The notes under the pieces are model-generated. The model saw nothing but the letters and a program-made list of their open reading frames with translations, ran no database searches and was not told the DNA's origin. A stretch of 64,000 bases of DNA, from the NCBI RefSeq assembly GCF_002217395.1, contig NZ_MUHD01000017.1, forward strand, positions 1 through 64,000. The letters run 5' to 3'. The position numbers were made by a program, and so were the translations under genes. Source of the stretch: Flavobacterium plurextorum. Lineage in GTDB: Bacteria > Bacteroidota > Bacteroidia > Flavobacteriales > Flavobacteriaceae. Numbering within the stretch: the stretch's first letter is position 1; each line of letters opens with the position of its first letter. Of the stretch, positions 34,797 to 42,957 are shown one piece after another.

Positions 34797-35723
34797 ATGA
34801 AAGCCTTTTACACAAATGACAACGGATTACTAGAAGTCTCAAAATGGACTCCAAACTGCTGGATTAATATTGAAGATCCATCAGAAACAGAAAAAAAATA
34901 CTTACTCGAAGAACTTCAAATTCCCGAAGCTTTTTACAATGATATAGAGGATATCGACGAAAGACCTCGTATAGAAATTGAAGACGGCTGGACGCTTATT
35001 ATCATGCGTGTTCCCATAAAAAGCAACGATATTAAACTTCCTTTTCAAACCATTCCGCTTGGCGTAATTTTTAAAGACGATGTTTGTGTTACAATTACGT
35101 TTTACAAAACAGAGATCATATATGATTTTATGTTGTATTCACGACGTAAAAACATTCAAGTCAAAGACAATTTAGATTGGGTTCTAAGATTGTTATTGTC
35201 ATCAAGTGTTTGGTATTTAAAATACCTAAAACAAATCAATCAGAAAATAAAACTGGCTGAAGATAATTTAGAGAAGTCAATAAAAAATGAAGAATTGCAG
35301 GCATTACTCCAAATCGAGAAATGTTTGGTTTTTTTCATTACCTCATTAAAAGCAAACGATGTTTTATTTCATCGTATAAAAAATCTGCGAGCACATAAAG
35401 CAAGCTACGATCCGGATTTGTTAGAAGATGTAGAAATCGAATTAAGCCAGGCGCAGGATACAGCCAATATTTATAGTAACATCTTAACTGGAATGATGGA
35501 TGCTTATGCATCTGTAATTTCTAATAATATGAATGATATTATGAAACAGATGACCTCAATTTCTATCATTCTTGTGATTCCTACCTTAATTGCCAGTGTT
35601 TATGGAATGAATGTGCCAAATGGTCTTGAAGAAAGCAAATACGGTATTTGGATTATTCTTTTTGTCTCATTTTTATTTTCAGCTTTTGGCGTCTTTTTGT
35701 TCAAAAAGAAAAGATGGTTTTAG
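34797..35723 (+). CDS. CorA family divalent cation transporter
   Basis: A 308-residue membrane protein of the CorA/ZntB-like family for Mg, Co or Ni uptake. Cytosolic N-terminal domain with SKWTPNCWINIEDPSE (about 15-30) and the acidic YNDIEDIDERPRIE (about 47-60), a long helical stalk (about 130-245), then two C-terminal membrane segments with the pore signature YGMNVP (about 268-273) and basic KKKRWF at the end. I choose the ATG at 34797; an upstream in-frame TTG would add 14 residues lacking family similarity. Single gene. Confidence 0.93.
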   Translation: MKAFYTNDNGLLEVSKWTPNCWINIEDPSETEKKYLLEELQIPEAFYNDIEDIDERPRIEIEDGWTLIIMRVPIKSNDIKLPFQTIPLGVIFKDDVCVTITFYKTEIIYDFMLYSRRKNIQVKDNLDWVLRLLLSSSVWYLKYLKQINQKIKLAEDNLEKSIKNEELQALLQIEKCLVFFITSLKANDVLFHRIKNLRAHKASYDPDLLEDVEIELSQAQDTANIYSNILTGMMDAYASVISNNMNDIMKQMTSISIILVIPTLIASVYGMNVPNGLEESKYGIWIILFVSFLFSAFGVFLFKKKRWF

Positions 35724-35746
35724 AAATTAAGAATTGAAAATAATAT

Positions 35747-35776
35747 AAAAGCCTATTCGCAAGAATAGGTTTTTTC
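35747..35776 (+). terminator. Terminator of the CorA-type gene
   Basis: Stem AAGCCTATTC with GAATAGGTTT around loop GCAA, T run. Confidence 0.75.
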
Positions 35777-35786
35777 ATTTTATATT

Positions 35787-35900
35787 GGGCGTGAACGTAT
35801 TTGCAAAAAGGCACTCCAATCTTTACGCATATGTGCGCCTTTTTGCAAATACGGTCGGGCTATCCACGCTGCTTCGGCAGCTTATTCCTATCCCTCACGC
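35787..35900 (+). repeat. Structured intergenic repeat, copy 2
   Basis: Begins GGGCGTG, has CGGTCGGGCTATCCACGCTG (35852-35871) and ends CTATCCCTCACGC. This matches the framework of the element at 260-372 read on the minus strand. Its own core is different: a 17-base perfect inverted repeat, CGTATTTGCAAAAAGGC (35796-35812) with its complement at 35837-35853. The conserved frame with interchangeable hairpins suggests a structured RNA or a mobile palindromic element. Confidence 0.6.
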
Positions 35901-35987
35901 ACCTTACCAGACCTCGTGTTTTCTTGCATAGGTACCATATCTTTTAAGAAATCAATATTATTCTCGAAAATATTTTATACTTTTTAC

Positions 35988-36016
35988 TTGCCAGTTCAAA
36001 ATAAACAATAACTTTG
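35988..36016 (+). promoter_or_regulatory. Promoter of the membrane protein/regulator/DUF4173 cluster
   Basis: TTG (35988-35990), 18-base spacer and TAACTTTG (36009-36016). The -7 element overlaps the palindrome at 36011-36027. Transcription would start near 36021, so the ATG at 36019 is not usable as a start. Confidence 0.6.
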
Positions 36017-36034
36017 TAATGCAAAGTACTTTTA
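36011..36034 (+). promoter_or_regulatory. Operator-like palindrome, copy 1
   Basis: ACTTTG (36011-36016), TAATG, CAAAGT (36022-36027), ACTTTTA. The same sequence, one base different in the spacer, occurs at 36970-36993. It overlaps the -7 box and transcription start, the place expected for a repressor. The winged-helix protein encoded in between is the obvious candidate to bind it; that is inference. Confidence 0.55.
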
Positions 36035-36036
36035 TT

Positions 36037-36651
36037 ATGAGTCAGAAACACCAAGAAGATTTAGCACACATTCGTTCCATGATGGAGCGTTCTTCAAGAT
36101 TTATATCGTTAAGCGGACTTTCGGGAGTCTTTGCTGGACTTTCAGCCTTGATAGGAGGATTATACGTGTATCAGCTATTTAAGCTTAATGGTATTGAGTA
36201 TTTTACAGATGAACATATTTTGCTTTCAGGTAGTTTGGTTTCTCATTTGTTTTTTACCGGAATCATAATATTAGTCTGTGCTTTTGTATTTGGAGCCTTT
36301 TTTACAATCAGAAAAAGCCGAAAATACAATTTGCCAATTTGGACATCAGCAACAAAAAATATGCTGTTTAATCTTGCTGTTCCACTTGCTGTGGGAGGTA
36401 TATTTTGTCTGGCTTTAATGTATCATGGAAATTATGGTTTAGTTGCGCCATCGACTTTGATATTTTATGGACTTGCAGTTGTAAATGCAGAAAAATATAC
36501 TTTTTCAGACATAAAGTATTTAGGTTTTTCTGAACTTGTTTTAGGATGTATTTCGCTTTTTTATATTGGATATGGATTGATATTTTGGATCATTGGATTT
36601 GGAATCCTGCATATTGTATACGGATTAGTGATGTTCAAAAAATACAAATAA
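36037..36651 (+). CDS. Four-to-six-helix membrane protein, function unknown
   Basis: A 204-residue integral membrane protein starting MSQKHQEDLAHIRSMMERSSRFISLSG (in parts). After a short cytosolic helix containing IRSMMERSSRF (about 10-20), about six hydrophobic segments follow (near 25-45, 65-85, 105-125, 130-145, 160-180, 185-200). No enzyme motif is seen. The in-frame ATG at 36019 (which would add MQSTFI) lies within the operator sequence and upstream of the predicted transcription start, so I reject it. It is the first gene of a cluster with a small winged-helix regulator four bases downstream and a DUF4173 protein. Confidence 0.8.
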   Translation: MSQKHQEDLAHIRSMMERSSRFISLSGLSGVFAGLSALIGGLYVYQLFKLNGIEYFTDEHILLSGSLVSHLFFTGIIILVCAFVFGAFFTIRKSRKYNLPIWTSATKNMLFNLAVPLAVGGIFCLALMYHGNYGLVAPSTLIFYGLAVVNAEKYTFSDIKYLGFSELVLGCISLFYIGYGLIFWIIGFGILHIVYGLVMFKKYK

Positions 36652-36655
36652 CCTA

Positions 36656-36946
36656 ATGGGAATTATTGATAAACTAAATAAAGATTTTGAAAGCCGTGTC
36701 AGATTGGGTATTATGTCCGTTCTGATGGTTAACGACTGGGTAGATTTTACCGAGATGAAAACGCTTTTAAATATCACCGATGGTAATTTAGCAAGTCATT
36801 CCTCTGCATTAGAAAAGTCACAATATATCGAAGTTAAGAAAGAATTTGTCGGCAAAAAGCCTAAAACATCTTATCAAGTAACACCGCTTGGCCGCGCGGC
36901 GTTTAAAGAACACCTTTCTTACCTCGAAAAATTAATGAAATCTTAA
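36656..36946 (+). CDS. Winged-helix transcriptional regulator (HTH_34 type)
   Basis: A 96-residue one-domain DNA-binding protein. The winged helix covers the whole length: MSVLMVNDWVDFTEMKTLLN (about 20-39), the recognition-helix region ITDGNLASHSSALEKSQYIEV (in parts, about 40-60) and the wing KKEFVGKKPKTSYQVTPLGRAAF (in parts, about 61-83). It belongs to the small MarR/ArsR-like group that includes PF13601. No sensor domain or Cys ligands are present, so any signal must come from partner proteins. Its start lies four bases after the membrane protein gene, and operator-like palindromes flank the pair on both sides. Confidence 0.9.
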   Translation: MGIIDKLNKDFESRVRLGIMSVLMVNDWVDFTEMKTLLNITDGNLASHSSALEKSQYIEVKKEFVGKKPKTSYQVTPLGRAAFKEHLSYLEKLMKS

Positions 36947-36969
36947 TAACTATATTTTTTTGTCTAATT

Positions 36970-36993
36970 ACTTTGAAATGCAAAGTACTTTTA
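36970..36993 (+). promoter_or_regulatory. Operator-like palindrome, copy 2
   Basis: ACTTTG (36970-36975), AAATG, CAAAGT (36981-36986), ACTTTTA. It differs from copy 1 only in the first spacer base over 24 positions. It lies between the regulator gene and the DUF4173 gene, so that gene probably has its own controlled promoter, although no good -33 element is visible. Confidence 0.5.
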
Positions 36994-37004
36994 ATTATTT
37001 AATC

Positions 37005-38390
37005 ATGAAAAAGCATCAAATTATTTTAGTTTGTACAGTGGTCTTTACGTTACTTTTTTACAATCAAAATCCAGGAGTTAATATTGGTGTTTTTGGTGTA
37101 ATTTTAACATTGTTAACTAGTTACTTCTTTCAAGAGAAGTTTGTTGATAGATCGCATTTAATTTTGGTAATCACATCAATATTGTCATGCTTCGCTTTTG
37201 CGTGGTATGGAGATGCAGCTTCCTTTTTCGCTTTAGCCTTCTCAGTTCTTTTTTTACAGTTTAAAACTCAGGATGGAGAACTTAAAATAGTACAGATCTT
37301 TCCGTTGATTTTTTTAAACGGATTTACTTCAATTGGGCGTATCTTTATCTTTAGTCAATGGCTGCCTGAGCGAAAAATTCATAATGACTTTGCTAAAAAA
37401 TTAGTAGCTTTTGTCGTTATTCCAGTTGTCTTTTTGGGATTGTTTTTTATCGTTTATTCTTTTGGAAGTAATCATTTCTCTTCATTGTTTACAGATTATA
37501 CTTTAGATATCGATATTTTTCAACTAATCTTAATTACAATACTTGGGTTCTATATTTCATTTAGTTTTTGGAATTATTGGGTTCCAGATGCTTGTTATGA
37601 GTTTAATCCAAAGTTGGACAATGAGTTTACTAATATTTCTGAAGTAAAGAGTCAAAGTACATTTTCATTTTTAGATCTTGATTTCGAAAGAAAGAGCGGT
37701 GTAATTACTTTGGTACTGCTTAATATTTTGCTTTTAATTTTTATTGGAACATATAATTACGAGCAGTTTTTTGAAGCTGCAGATAAAGCAAATTTAAGCG
37801 CTGATACACACGAGCGTGTAAATGCTGTGATTTTTTCAATTTTGATGGCCGTTGGTGTAATCTTATTTTATTTTAAAGGCGGATTCAATTTTGATGAAGA
37901 AGCAACATCTTTAAAAAAACTTGCTAAAGTATGGATTATTCTAAATGCAGTTTTGATTGTTAGTACTATTATCAAAAACTCAGAGTATGTTTCCTCTTTT
38001 GGATTAACATATAAACGTTTGGGAGTTTATGCTTTTTTAATTTTAGCAATTATAGGTTTGGTTTATACTTTTTTAAAAATTGCAAAACAAAAAACAAATG
38101 CTTACTTAGTCAATCAAATGGTTTGGTATTTCTACGGAACAATTTTAGTTTGCAGTTTTGTGAATTGGGGAAATCTTATAACCAATTACAATATTTCAGT
38201 AAACAGAGGTGTTGAGCCCGTTTTTTTAAGCGAATTGAATTTTAACGATGATGCTCGACGTGAGTATTTCAAGAGAAATAATTTAAACGGAAAATATCCT
38301 GAAGCTATTAGAGAAGAATCGATTTTGAATTATCAGAAAGCAAACTTTCTGTCTAAAGCTTTGTATTATGATTTTTTGGATAAAAAGTAA
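37005..38390 (+). CDS. DUF4173 family membrane protein
   Basis: A 461-residue polytopic membrane protein with about ten hydrophobic segments. The region FNGFTSIGRIFIFSQWLPER-like (residues about 105-125) and the segment around NQMVWYFYGTILVCSFVNWGNLITNYNI (in parts, about 368-395) followed by a soluble C-terminal tail that ends LYYDFLDKK match my memory of DUF4173 proteins, which are uncharacterised. I use the ATG at 37005; the ATG at 36978 lies inside the operator copy 2. Same pattern as the first gene of the cluster. Ends at a bidirectional terminator. Confidence 0.8.
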   Translation: MKKHQIILVCTVVFTLLFYNQNPGVNIGVFGVILTLLTSYFFQEKFVDRSHLILVITSILSCFAFAWYGDAASFFALAFSVLFLQFKTQDGELKIVQIFPLIFLNGFTSIGRIFIFSQWLPERKIHNDFAKKLVAFVVIPVVFLGLFFIVYSFGSNHFSSLFTDYTLDIDIFQLILITILGFYISFSFWNYWVPDACYEFNPKLDNEFTNISEVKSQSTFSFLDLDFERKSGVITLVLLNILLLIFIGTYNYEQFFEAADKANLSADTHERVNAVIFSILMAVGVILFYFKGGFNFDEEATSLKKLAKVWIILNAVLIVSTIIKNSEYVSSFGLTYKRLGVYAFLILAIIGLVYTFLKIAKQKTNAYLVNQMVWYFYGTILVCSFVNWGNLITNYNISVNRGVEPVFLSELNFNDDARREYFKRNNLNGKYPEAIREESILNYQKANFLSKALYYDFLDKK

Positions 38391-38398
38391 ATAGAAAT

Positions 38399-38434
38399 AA
38401 AAAATCCCATATGTTAGAACATATGGGATTTTAG
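38399..38434. terminator. Bidirectional terminator between DUF4173 gene and rluF
   Basis: Perfect stem AAAATCCCATATGT with ACATATGGGATTTT around loop TAGA. Confidence 0.9.
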
Positions 38435-38437
38435 TAT

Positions 38438-39262
38438 TTAGTTTTCTCCTCTTTTCTTAAATCTAGGATCGTGTTTAGAAATAAAGGTTGTTCTTCTATT
38501 AGAAGGCTTATTTTGAGTTTCAACTTTCGGTAAACTTGCTTCTTCAGTTTTACTCGAAGGTTCAATTAACTGATTTAATTCTTTAATTTCATCATCAGTC
38601 AAATCGCGGTATCTTCCAACAGGAATGTCCAAAGAAATATTGATGATCCTGATACGTTTTAACGCCGTAACTTCATAACCCAAATATTCCGCCATTCTTC
38701 TAATCTGACGATTTAATCCTTGTGTTAGAATGATTTTGAAAGTGTATTTACTAATTTGTTCTACTTTACATTTTTTAGTAACAGTGTCTAAAATAGGAAC
38801 ACCATTTCCCATTCGCTGAATAAAACGCTCCGTGATAGGTTTATTTACCGTAACCGTATATTCTTTTTCGTGGTTATTTCTAGCACGTAAAATCTTGTTT
38901 ACAATATCACCATCATTAGTCATAAAAATTAAACCTTCACTGGCTTTATCCAACCTTCCGATTGGGAAAATACGTTTGGGATAATTGATGTAATCAACGA
39001 TATTATTTCGAACTTCAAGATTAGTGGTACATTCAATTCCAACAGGTTTGTTGAATGCTAAATAAACCAGTTTTTCGTGCTTTTCAACAATTAGTTTTCC
39101 GTCAATGCGTACTTCATCATCAGGTGAAACTTTAGTTCCCATTTCAGGTACAGCACCATTTATTGTAACACGTCCTTCCTCTATAAGTTTATCAGCTTCA
39201 CGACGCGAACAATAGCCAGTTTCGCCAATAAATTTATTCAAACGTTTTAAATTCTCTTCCAT
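38438..39262 (-). CDS. rluF: 23S rRNA pseudouridine synthase (RluF-like)
   Basis: A 274-residue pseudouridine synthase of the RsuA/RluB/E/F branch. N-terminal S4 RNA-binding domain ([30 protein letters not shown], in parts, about 6-36), then the catalytic domain with [21 protein letters not shown] (in parts, about 99-119; the catalytic Asp is in GRLD) and the [18 protein letters not shown] motif (about 179-196). The Arg/Lys-rich C-terminal tail is typical. Closest to RluF, which modifies U2604 of 23S rRNA; RluB or RluE cannot be excluded from this alone. Confidence 0.88.
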   Translation of the reverse strand: MEENLKRLNKFIGETGYCSRREADKLIEEGRVTINGAVPEMGTKVSPDDEVRIDGKLIVEKHEKLVYLAFNKPVGIECTTNLEVRNNIVDYINYPKRIFPIGRLDKASEGLIFMTNDGDIVNKILRARNNHEKEYTVTVNKPITERFIQRMGNGVPILDTVTKKCKVEQISKYTFKIILTQGLNRQIRRMAEYLGYEVTALKRIRIINISLDIPVGRYRDLTDDEIKELNQLIEPSSKTEEASLPKVETQNKPSNRRTTFISKHDPRFKKRGEN

Positions 39263-39388
39263 ACTGCAAAAATAGGCAAAAGTTTAGACTTCTTAGAATT
39301 TTAGATTTCAGACTTTAGATTGTTGGATTGTAAATTTTACACAATCTTATTTTTTTGAGGAACCAAATCTTTACAAACGTTTTATAGA

Positions 39389-39440
39389 ACACGGATGACA
39401 CGGATTTGCTTCGAAAAGACGCGGATTTAAGCGGATTTTT
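39389..39440. repeat. Intergenic repeat fragment with CGGATT reiterations
   Basis: ACACGGATGACACGGATTTG followed by GACGCGGATTTAAGCGGATT: four CGGAT units in about 50 bases. This kind of sequence is repeated in Flavobacterium spacers. Nothing else is visible in the spacer 39263-39520. Confidence 0.45.
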
Positions 39441-39520
39441 TTCTTTCAAAATGCACGCAAAGTGATTACTTTATTCACTAAAAAAACCTTTGTCCCTTTG
39501 TCCCTCAGGAACTTTGTACC

Positions 39521-39865
39521 TTATTTATGAAATTGAGAACTATCCTCAGGAGTTTCTTTTCGATCAAACATTCCGTAATCACGAACAACAGTTGCGATTC
39601 TTAAATGATAATCCTTAAAAACTTCATTGCGTCCTTTTGCCTGTGCGTGACGATGCATTTCAAGATTTCTCCATTGCTGAATACTTTCTTCGTCTTTCCA
39701 AAAAGACAATGATAAAACCTTTTCAGGATTACTAATGCTTTGAAACCGTTCGATTGAGATAAAACCTTCGATGTGATCTAATTCCGGACGCAGTTTTGCT
39801 GCAATATCTAAATACTCTTCTTTTTTTCCTTCGTTAGGAATAACTTCAAAAATTACAGCAATCAT
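39521..39865 (-). CDS. Antibiotic biosynthesis monooxygenase-like domain protein
   Basis: A 114-residue small cytosolic protein of the ABM ferredoxin-like dimer family. VIFEVIPNEGKKEEYLDIAAKLRPELDHIEGFISIERFQS (in parts, about 4-44) and LSLSFWKDEESIQQWRNLEMH (in parts, about 52-71) are typical. Such proteins act as heme-degrading or quinol monooxygenases, or have unknown roles. It is followed on the minus strand by nothing close, and the hydrolase gene upstream on the same strand may be part of the same transcription unit, but the gap of 73 bases argues only weakly. Confidence 0.85.
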   Translation of the reverse strand: MIAVIFEVIPNEGKKEEYLDIAAKLRPELDHIEGFISIERFQSISNPEKVLSLSFWKDEESIQQWRNLEMHRHAQAKGRNEVFKDYHLRIATVVRDYGMFDRKETPEDSSQFHK

Positions 39866-39938
39866 TTTTTTGAATTAAATATTATGAATTAGAAATAAAA
39901 TACAAAATAAGAAAAACCTTTGTTCCCTTGATTCTCTA

Positions 39939-40799
39939 TTACTTTGTACCTTCAGAAAAAAGAAACCCAATTACTTTGTTGTACAATTCATCATCGTGCA
40001 TTCCGTGGCCTAAGCCCTTAGTTTCGATAAATTGACTGTTTTTCCAGTTACTGTGAATTTTTTTACCTTCTTCAAAAGCAACGACATCATCTGAAGTGTC
40101 ATGCGCAATAAAACCTTCGACATTAAATTCAGAAGCAAATTTTTGTCCTGAAAAATCTTCCAGTTTAAAATTGAATCGATCTAAGAATTTAGTTTCTAAA
40201 AGCGAGAACATTTTAGTGTTCAGACTTAACATTGAAATATAGTTATCAATTAAAGTTTTCAAGTCTGATGGAGCTCCCAGGATAACCATTTTATTTATAC
40301 TCGTATTCGGAAATAAGTATTGGTGATACACGCAGGCTGCACCGCCAATCGAGTGACCAATTATAATTGTCGGCTGGTATTTTTCTACCGCTTTGTTTAT
40401 AAATTCGGCATAAAGCGGAACATTAAATTCTTTACCGCTGCTTTGACCGTGGGCAGGGGCATCAATTGCTATAATGGTACTTCCTGATTTTTGAAGATGC
40501 GGAAGCGTTTTTTTCCATCTCGAAGCATTGCTTTCCCAGCCATGAACTAATAAGATTTTAGTTTCGTTTCCTTTCCAGATGTATGTTTGAAAATGATGTT
40601 CATTAAGATTAAAAGTTTCCGTTTCTGTATGTCGCAAAATTTTTGGAAGTGCTTCTTTTTGCAATCTTCCTATTCGAGGCTGACTAAAAAGGGCGTAAGA
40701 AAGCTCAACAGCTTTTTGAGGGCGAACATAACTTAGAAAGTTAATGTATTGCCCAACAGATTTTAAAGTAATAAAACGGATTCCTTTTTTAATTCCCAA
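39939..40799 (-). CDS. Alpha/beta hydrolase
   Basis: A 286-residue alpha/beta-hydrolase fold protein. LLVHGWESNASRWKKTLPHL (about 83-102, oxyanion HGW), IIGHSIGGAACVY (nucleophile Ser near 148) and LGHGMHDDELY (catalytic His near 268-271) are clear, and AHDTSDDVVAFEEG (about 233-246) supplies the acid. No signal peptide. The start codon is TTG by position and there is no in-frame ATG before the conserved core, so the N-terminus is uncertain. The substrate is not predictable. Confidence 0.85.
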   Translation of the reverse strand: MGIKKGIRFITLKSVGQYINFLSYVRPQKAVELSYALFSQPRIGRLQKEALPKILRHTETETFNLNEHHFQTYIWKGNETKILLVHGWESNASRWKKTLPHLQKSGSTIIAIDAPAHGQSSGKEFNVPLYAEFINKAVEKYQPTIIIGHSIGGAACVYHQYLFPNTSINKMVILGAPSDLKTLIDNYISMLSLNTKMFSLLETKFLDRFNFKLEDFSGQKFASEFNVEGFIAHDTSDDVVAFEEGKKIHSNWKNSQFIETKGLGHGMHDDELYNKVIGFLFSEGTK

Positions 40800-40850
40800 A
40801 GTAAATAATTTAATGGTAAAAATAATATTCGGGAATCGATCTAGAAAAGT

Positions 40851-40940
40851 TTCGCCACGAATTACACAAATTTAGCACGAATTTTTATTCCATCTAGAAA
40901 CAAATTAAAAATTAGTCAAATTTGGTATAAATCGTGGCAA
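40851..40940. repeat. Dispersed intergenic inverted repeat with GCCACGA arms
   Basis: TTCGCCACGAATTACACAAA (40851-40870) is inverted with small gaps near 40918-40940 (AAATTTGGTATAAATCGTGG). It shares TTCGTGGC with the element at 31906-31914, read in the opposite direction. Confidence 0.5.
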
Positions 40941-40949
40941 AAAAAATAT

Positions 40950-40980
40950 AAAAAAAAAGTCCCGATTAAATCGGGACTTC
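40950..40980 (-). terminator. Terminator of the Nif3/coiled-coil operon
   Basis: Perfect stem AAGTCCCGAT with ATCGGGACTT, short loop, nine T on the minus strand; lies directly after the stop codon at 40984. Confidence 0.9.
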
Positions 40981-40983
40981 TAT

Positions 40984-41763
40984 TTAGAATTTTGAGAACA
41001 ATTGTTCCATTTTTTCTTTTTCTTCTTCAGCTAATGCGCTGTCAACTAAAATTCTTCCAGAGTGCTCATCAGTAATGATTTTTTTTCTAGAAGCAATCTC
41101 AACTTGAGTTTGCGGTGGAATAGTAAAGAATGATCCTGCTGAAGCTCCTCTTTCGATAGAAACTACTGCTAAACCATTACGAACACTAGTTCTGATTCTT
41201 GTATAAGCTGCTAACAATCTTTCTTCAATTTGACCTGAAAACTCAGCAGATTTCTCAGATAAGAAGATTTCTTCTTTTTGAGTTTCTGCCATGATAGCGT
41301 CAAGTTCAGATTTTTTATGTTTTAAATGAGAACTTTTTGCGTCAAGCTTTTCTTTTAAGTTAGAAATAACTTCTTTTTTATGCTCGATAGAAGCTTTCAT
41401 TTCTTTGATTTGCTTTTCAGCCAATTGAATTTCTAATTCTTGAAATTCAACCTCTTTAGTCAAAGAATTAAATTCTCTGTTATTACGAACTGATTCTTGT
41501 TGTTTTGTGTATTTTTTGATAACCTCTTTATGCTCATCAATACCATTTTTCTTAGACTTGATTTGCTCCTCAATTACTTCAAGTTCACTTTTCAGTTTCT
41601 CTGAACGCGTGCTTAAACCTGCAACTTCATCTTCTAAATCTTCCACTTCTAAAGGAAGCTCACCTCGTACGTTTCTGATTTCGTCAATTCTAGAGTCAAT
41701 AAGCTGTAAATCGTATATTGCTCTTAACTTGTCCTCAACACTTAATTCTTTCGTATTCGCCAT
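40984..41763 (-). CDS. Coiled-coil protein of the C4 zinc-ribbon family with lost cysteines
   Basis: A 259-residue cytosolic protein. Residues about 20-180 form a long coiled coil (EEQIKSKKNGIDEHKEVIKKYTKQQESVRNNREFNSLTKEVEFQELEIQ in parts), followed by a C-terminal domain SIERGASAGSFFTIPPQTQVEIASRKKIITDEHSGRILV (in parts, about 203-241) that fits the C4-type zinc ribbon family (zf-RING_7). The four positions that should be Cys are Ala/Ser/Gly and His/Ser: ASAG and DEHSG. The zinc site is therefore gone although the fold is probably kept. It starts 3 bases after the Nif3-like gene, a neighbour pair often seen in bacteria. Confidence 0.88.
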   Translation of the reverse strand: MANTKELSVEDKLRAIYDLQLIDSRIDEIRNVRGELPLEVEDLEDEVAGLSTRSEKLKSELEVIEEQIKSKKNGIDEHKEVIKKYTKQQESVRNNREFNSLTKEVEFQELEIQLAEKQIKEMKASIEHKKEVISNLKEKLDAKSSHLKHKKSELDAIMAETQKEEIFLSEKSAEFSGQIEERLLAAYTRIRTSVRNGLAVVSIERGASAGSFFTIPPQTQVEIASRKKIITDEHSGRILVDSALAEEEKEKMEQLFSKF

Positions 41764-41766
41764 ATT

Positions 41767-42861
41767 CTATAAGTACTTAACTGGATTTGTATTTTCTTCT
41801 GATAAAATGATGGCAAAATTAAGGATTTTTTTTCGAAGATAATCAACAATATAGTTTTTTGTATAGCGTTCACTCTCAAAATGACCAATATCTGCTAAAA
41901 GTAATCGATTTTCAGCTTCGTAAAACTGATGGTATTTTAAATCAGCAGTTAAAAAAGCATCGGCTCCAGCCATAATTGCATTTTTTATGGCAAAGCTTCC
42001 TGAACCACCTAGAACGGCTACTTTTTTTACTTTCTTACCTAAAAAAGCAGAATGACGTATTCCGTCAGCTATCATTTTTTCTTTTACAAAATGAAGAAAA
42101 TCTTTTTCATTCATTTCAGTTTCAAACTCGCCAATCATTCCCAAACCAATATTTTGATGTGCATTTTGAAGATCGTAAATTTCATAAGCGACTTCTTCGT
42201 AGATATGATTCGAAAACAGTGCTTTAAGAATTTTAGATTGCAAGTGTTTTTCAAAAATAACTTCAATTTTTATTTCCGTTCCAGTATGTAATTTTCCTTT
42301 TTCTCCAATTACAGGATTGCTGTCTTCGTTTCCTTTAAAAGTAAAAAAACCTTCAGTATTAAAACTGCAATTATCATAATTACCAATAGTTCCTGCGCCG
42401 GCTTCAAACATGGCATTACGAACTTTTTCAGAATTATCTGGAGTGGTATAGGTTACTAATTTTTGAATGAAATTTTGTTTCGGTATCAGAACTTTAGTAT
42501 TGGTTAATCCCAAAGCATCACAGAAAATCTTATTAACGCCTGCAGAATGATTGTCTAATGCAGTGTGAACGGCATAAATAGCAATGTCGTTTTTGATTGC
42601 TTTTAAAATGGCGCGTTCAACATAATTTTTTCCCGTTATTTTTTTGATTCCAGAAAATAAAATAGGATGAAAACAAACTATTAGATTGCAGTTTTTGGCA
42701 ATAGCTTTATCAATCACAGTTTCTAATGCATCATGACAGACTAAAACACCAGTGCTTTCGGTTTCAGTATTTCCAACTAAAAGACCAACATTATCAAAAT
42801 CTTCTGCATAGGCCAATGGTGCCATTTCTTCTAGAACTAATACTATTTCTTTGATTTTCAT
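41767..42861 (-). CDS. Nif3-like dinuclear metal centre protein
   Basis: A 364-residue Nif3/YbgI-family protein (GTP cyclohydrolase I type 2 homologue). Metal-binding features are present: EDFDNVGLLVGN (about 20-31), VCFHPILFSGIKKITG (His near 65) and VHTALDNHSAGVN (about 98-110), with the distal HFESE motif (LLLADIGHFESERY, about 321-334). A YqfO-type central insert of about 130 residues (PDNSEKVRNAMFEAGAG onward) is present. Divergent from lpxK. Confidence 0.92.
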   Translation of the reverse strand: MKIKEIVLVLEEMAPLAYAEDFDNVGLLVGNTETESTGVLVCHDALETVIDKAIAKNCNLIVCFHPILFSGIKKITGKNYVERAILKAIKNDIAIYAVHTALDNHSAGVNKIFCDALGLTNTKVLIPKQNFIQKLVTYTTPDNSEKVRNAMFEAGAGTIGNYDNCSFNTEGFFTFKGNEDSNPVIGEKGKLHTGTEIKIEVIFEKHLQSKILKALFSNHIYEEVAYEIYDLQNAHQNIGLGMIGEFETEMNEKDFLHFVKEKMIADGIRHSAFLGKKVKKVAVLGGSGSFAIKNAIMAGADAFLTADLKYHQFYEAENRLLLADIGHFESERYTKNYIVDYLRKKILNFAIILSEENTNPVKYL

Positions 42862-42957
42862 TATTCTTTGTATTTCGAGTTTTAAATTTCAGATTTCGGC
42901 TGCTGCATTAACCTGAAACTAGAAACAAATTAACGAAAAAAATTATACTTTCGTAAA

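Noticed and set aside
36019..36036. ATG at 36019 as start of the membrane protein
   Set aside because: It lies inside the promoter/operator palindrome and upstream of the predicted transcription start. The same artefact (MQSTF) occurs at 36978 before the DUF4173 gene.
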